From Tissierellia bacterium (GTDB lineage Bacteria > Bacillota > Clostridia > Tissierellales > Sedimentibacteraceae): a stretch of DNA of 16,130 bases. A program made the translations under genes and the position numbers. Location: assembly GCA_028700795.1 (NCBI GenBank), contig JAQVRY010000017.1:6153-22282 (forward strand). The letters run 5' to 3'. The stretch's first letter is position 1; every line of letters begins with the position of its first letter. Below the pieces are notes generated by a model that was not told where the DNA came from, did no database searches, and saw nothing but the letters and a program-made list of their open reading frames with translations. Below are positions 14,582 through 16,130 of this stretch, piece by piece.

Positions 14582-14821
14582 AGAAATCCGCGGTTCCACT
14601 CAATTTGGCAAGTAAAGCCCCCTTATATAGCACCATCATGCTACTCCATTATAACGGATGGTTCCGCAGCAGCCTACTTAATTCGGTGCTGTACTCCAAA
14701 GGGCACTTCGCATATACTTCCAATAAGCATCCTTTCAGCCTTGAGACGCTCTCTCTGAAAATTCCATATATGCTACTTTCCTTTTTCGCCGTATTTCCTA
14801 CTAATTTAGTTGGGTATATTT
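14551..14821 (-). promoter_or_regulatory. T-box leader, cysteine specific
   Basis: In minus-strand sense the T-box reads AGTGGAACCGCGGA (about 14587-14600). Its bulge is UGGA (14595-14598), which fits the UCCA end of tRNA-Cys and not the ACCA end matched by the other two leaders here. In Stem I, AGUA-GCAUAUA faces UAUAUGC-GAA. The following triplet, after GAA-G, is UGC, a Cys codon (forward 14703-14705). Uncharged tRNA-Cys would switch on cysteine biosynthesis. Confidence 0.93.
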
Positions 14822-14827
14822 TCCCTT

Positions 14828-14856
14828 ATTATATTACACTACTTTATAAAATGCAA
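14828..14856 (-). promoter_or_regulatory. Sigma-A promoter of cysK-cysE
   Basis: The -35 is TTGCAT (14856-14851), the spacer 17 bases, and the -10 a perfect TATAAT (14833-14828), in minus-strand sense. Confidence 0.83.
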
Positions 14857-14936
14857 CACTTTTTAAAAAAAATATTTTTGCTCCTTTATTCTCCCCAGTT
14901 ACTGTTCACATATAAAATAATAAGATACACCAACTC

Positions 14937-15008
14937 GTCATTCTGAGGGCTTTAGTCCTAGAATCTCAGGTTTTAAAAGATAGGATCCTTCGCTTTGCTC
15001 AGGATGAC
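14937..15008. repeat. GTCATCCTGAG-type palindromic repeat, copy 2
   Basis: This 72-base unit begins GTCATTCTGAGGG and ends GCTCAGGATGAC. It aligns directly with 3025-3097 with one base gap, sharing the middle AATCTCAGGTTTTAAAAGAT-type sequence. The two copies differ mainly in which arm is kept intact. Nothing else is visible between 14857 and 15040. Confidence 0.75.
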
Positions 15009-15040
15009 ACCCATTGGGTGTGAACTGTGACACTTAATCT

Positions 15041-15076
15041 AAAAAACAGCCTGCCGCTAATCCCTACGGCAGGCTG
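15041..15076 (-). terminator. Intrinsic terminator of the purine permease gene
   Basis: CAGCCTGCCG and CGGCAGGCTG form a perfect ten-base-pair GC-rich stem (15047-15056 with 15067-15076). Six Ts follow on the minus strand (15046-15041). It lies 15 bases after the permease stop codon. Confidence 0.93.
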
Positions 15077-15090
15077 CTATCTTTTTAATT

Positions 15091-16130
15091 TTACATAAAT
15101 ATAAATCTTAAAACAAAGAGTGCAGATAATATCCACATTACCAAAGATACTTCTTTGGATTTACCGGTTATAGCTTTCAATATAACATATGATACCATTC
15201 CAAATACAATTCCTTCCGCAATACTGTATGCAAAAGGCATCATAACAATCGTTAAAAAGGCTGGTATTGCTTCTGTATAATCGTTGAAATCTATTTTTGT
15301 TATAGGGCTCATCATAAACAAACCTACAATAACTAAAGCAGGTGCAGTTGCAGCTGATGGAACCAATGTGAACAATGGAGCGAAAAACAGTGCAACTCCA
15401 AACATTGCTGCAGTGGTAAGTGATGTCAGTCCTGTTCTTCCGCCTTCAGCAACGCCTGAAGCACTTTCAACATATGTTGTAACAGTACTTGTTCCTAAAC
15501 ATGCGCCAACAACCGTACCAACAGCATCAGCCATTAAAGCAGCTCCCACTTTTGGCAATTTCCCATCTTTGTCCAGCATATCTGCCTTTGTGGCAACGCC
15601 TGCTAATGTTCCGACAGTATCGAATATATCTACGAAAAGAAATGTGAATACTACTACCAACATTTCAAAAGTAAATATTTGATCAAAACCTACAAATTTA
15701 AATGCAACGTTCTTAAGTGAAGGAGGCATGCTTACAATTGTATTGAAATTATCAGGCAGTATTGTTACTCCCATTGGAATTCCAATAATAGTTGTTGCAA
15801 TTATTCCTATTAGCAATGCACCCTTTACATTTTTGGCCAACAAGAATCCTGTAATAATAATTCCTATAACTGCCAGTAATGGAGCACCTGATGTTAATTC
15901 TCCCAAAGCAACAAGCGTACCGTCACCTGCTTTTACTATTCCTGCCCCGGATAGGCCTATAAAAGCTATAAATAAACCTATACCAACTGAAACGGCATTT
16001 TTTAAATTTAAAGGTATGGATTCAAATATTGCTTCTCTTGCTTTTATAAAGGATAGTAAAATAAATATAATTCCCTCAATTAATACTGCAGTTAAAGCAA
16101 ATTCCCATGACTTCCCCATTGGTCCCAATA
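15091..16130 (-). CDS. Purine permease, AzgA/PbuG type (partial, N-terminus outside)
   Basis: About 346 C-terminal residues of a membrane transporter that likely takes up adenine, guanine or hypoxanthine by proton symport. The frame is open to the window edge. The first visible methionine-capable codon is a TTG inside the motif LGPMGKSWEFALTAVLIEGIIF, so it is an internal leucine and not the start; roughly 100 residues are missing against a usual length of about 430-460. Family signatures are FVDIFDTVGTLAGVATKADM, ADAVGTVVGACLGTSTVTTYVESASGVAEGGRTGLT and SPITKIDFNDYTEAIPAFLTIVMMPFAYSIAEGI. The many hydrophobic segments fit the 7+7 inverted-repeat NCS2-like fold. The exact purine cannot be told, and any purine riboswitch would lie beyond the window. 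It is followed by a strong terminator. Confidence 0.93.
   Translation of the reverse strand, partial: LGPMGKSWEFALTAVLIEGIIFILLSFIKAREAIFESIPLNLKNAVSVGIGLFIAFIGLSGAGIVKAGDGTLVALGELTSGAPLLAVIGIIITGFLLAKNVKGALLIGIIATTIIGIPMGVTILPDNFNTIVSMPPSLKNVAFKFVGFDQIFTFEMLVVVFTFLFVDIFDTVGTLAGVATKADMLDKDGKLPKVGAALMADAVGTVVGACLGTSTVTTYVESASGVAEGGRTGLTSLTTAAMFGVALFFAPLFTLVPSAATAPALVIVGLFMMSPITKIDFNDYTEAIPAFLTIVMMPFAYSIAEGIVFGMVSYVILKAITGKSKEVSLVMWILSALFVLRFIFM

Overview
The window is AT-rich DNA (GC content looks low throughout). It carries Firmicutes-type signals: strong AGGAGG-like ribosome binding sites, near-consensus sigma-A promoters, three T-box leaders, Gram-positive lipoproteins and a GerMN-domain protein. 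This fits an anaerobic spore-former-type bacterium of the Clostridia/Tissierellia. I cannot fix the genus. No phage, transposase or CRISPR gene is present. The content is housekeeping genes plus an unusual density of palindromic intergenic repeats.

Layout. At 1-40 is the 5' end of a minus-strand gene. At 380-1888 is tyrS (minus) with promoter and a Tyr T-box. At 2085-2961 is a secreted CAP-domain protein (plus). A repeat and a bidirectional terminator follow. At 3188-4210 is an FMN-dependent alpha-hydroxy-acid dehydrogenase family protein (minus) with an N-terminal cysteine cluster. At 4248-4436 is a long inverted repeat abutting the 3' end of valS. At 4431-7613 is valS (minus) with a Val T-box; two copies of a double-hairpin repeat lie between T-box terminator and start codon. 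Divergent from it is a DegV-family gene (7690-8538). At 8535-11840 is a corrinoid-uptake operon, btuF-btuC-btuD, behind a cobalamin riboswitch; one more copy of the double-hairpin repeat again lies directly after the riboswitch terminator. At 11845-12932 is a GerMN-domain lipoprotein. At 13057-14856 is a cysteine synthesis operon, cysK then cysE (minus), behind a Cys T-box. At 15041-16130 is the C-terminal part of a purine permease of the AzgA/PbuG type (minus), with its terminator.

Regulation is the theme. Four RNA switches of two classes act by transcription attenuation. Uncharged tRNA-Tyr, tRNA-Val and tRNA-Cys would turn on tyrS, valS and cysK-cysE, and cobalamin would turn off btuFCD. 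In all three T-boxes the specifier codon can be read next to a GAA/AGUA loop-E pair (UAC, GUA, UGC). The acceptor-matching base in the T-box also changes (UGGU, UGGU, UGGA) as expected for the tRNA discriminator base.

The most unusual observation is the roughly 117-base double-hairpin repeat. It sits immediately after the terminator U-tract of both the valS T-box and the cobalamin riboswitch, in the same orientation relative to transcription, with compensatory base changes in one stem. The copies at the two loci are inverted relative to each other and bracket both promoters, both switches and degV, so recombination between them would exchange the two regulators.
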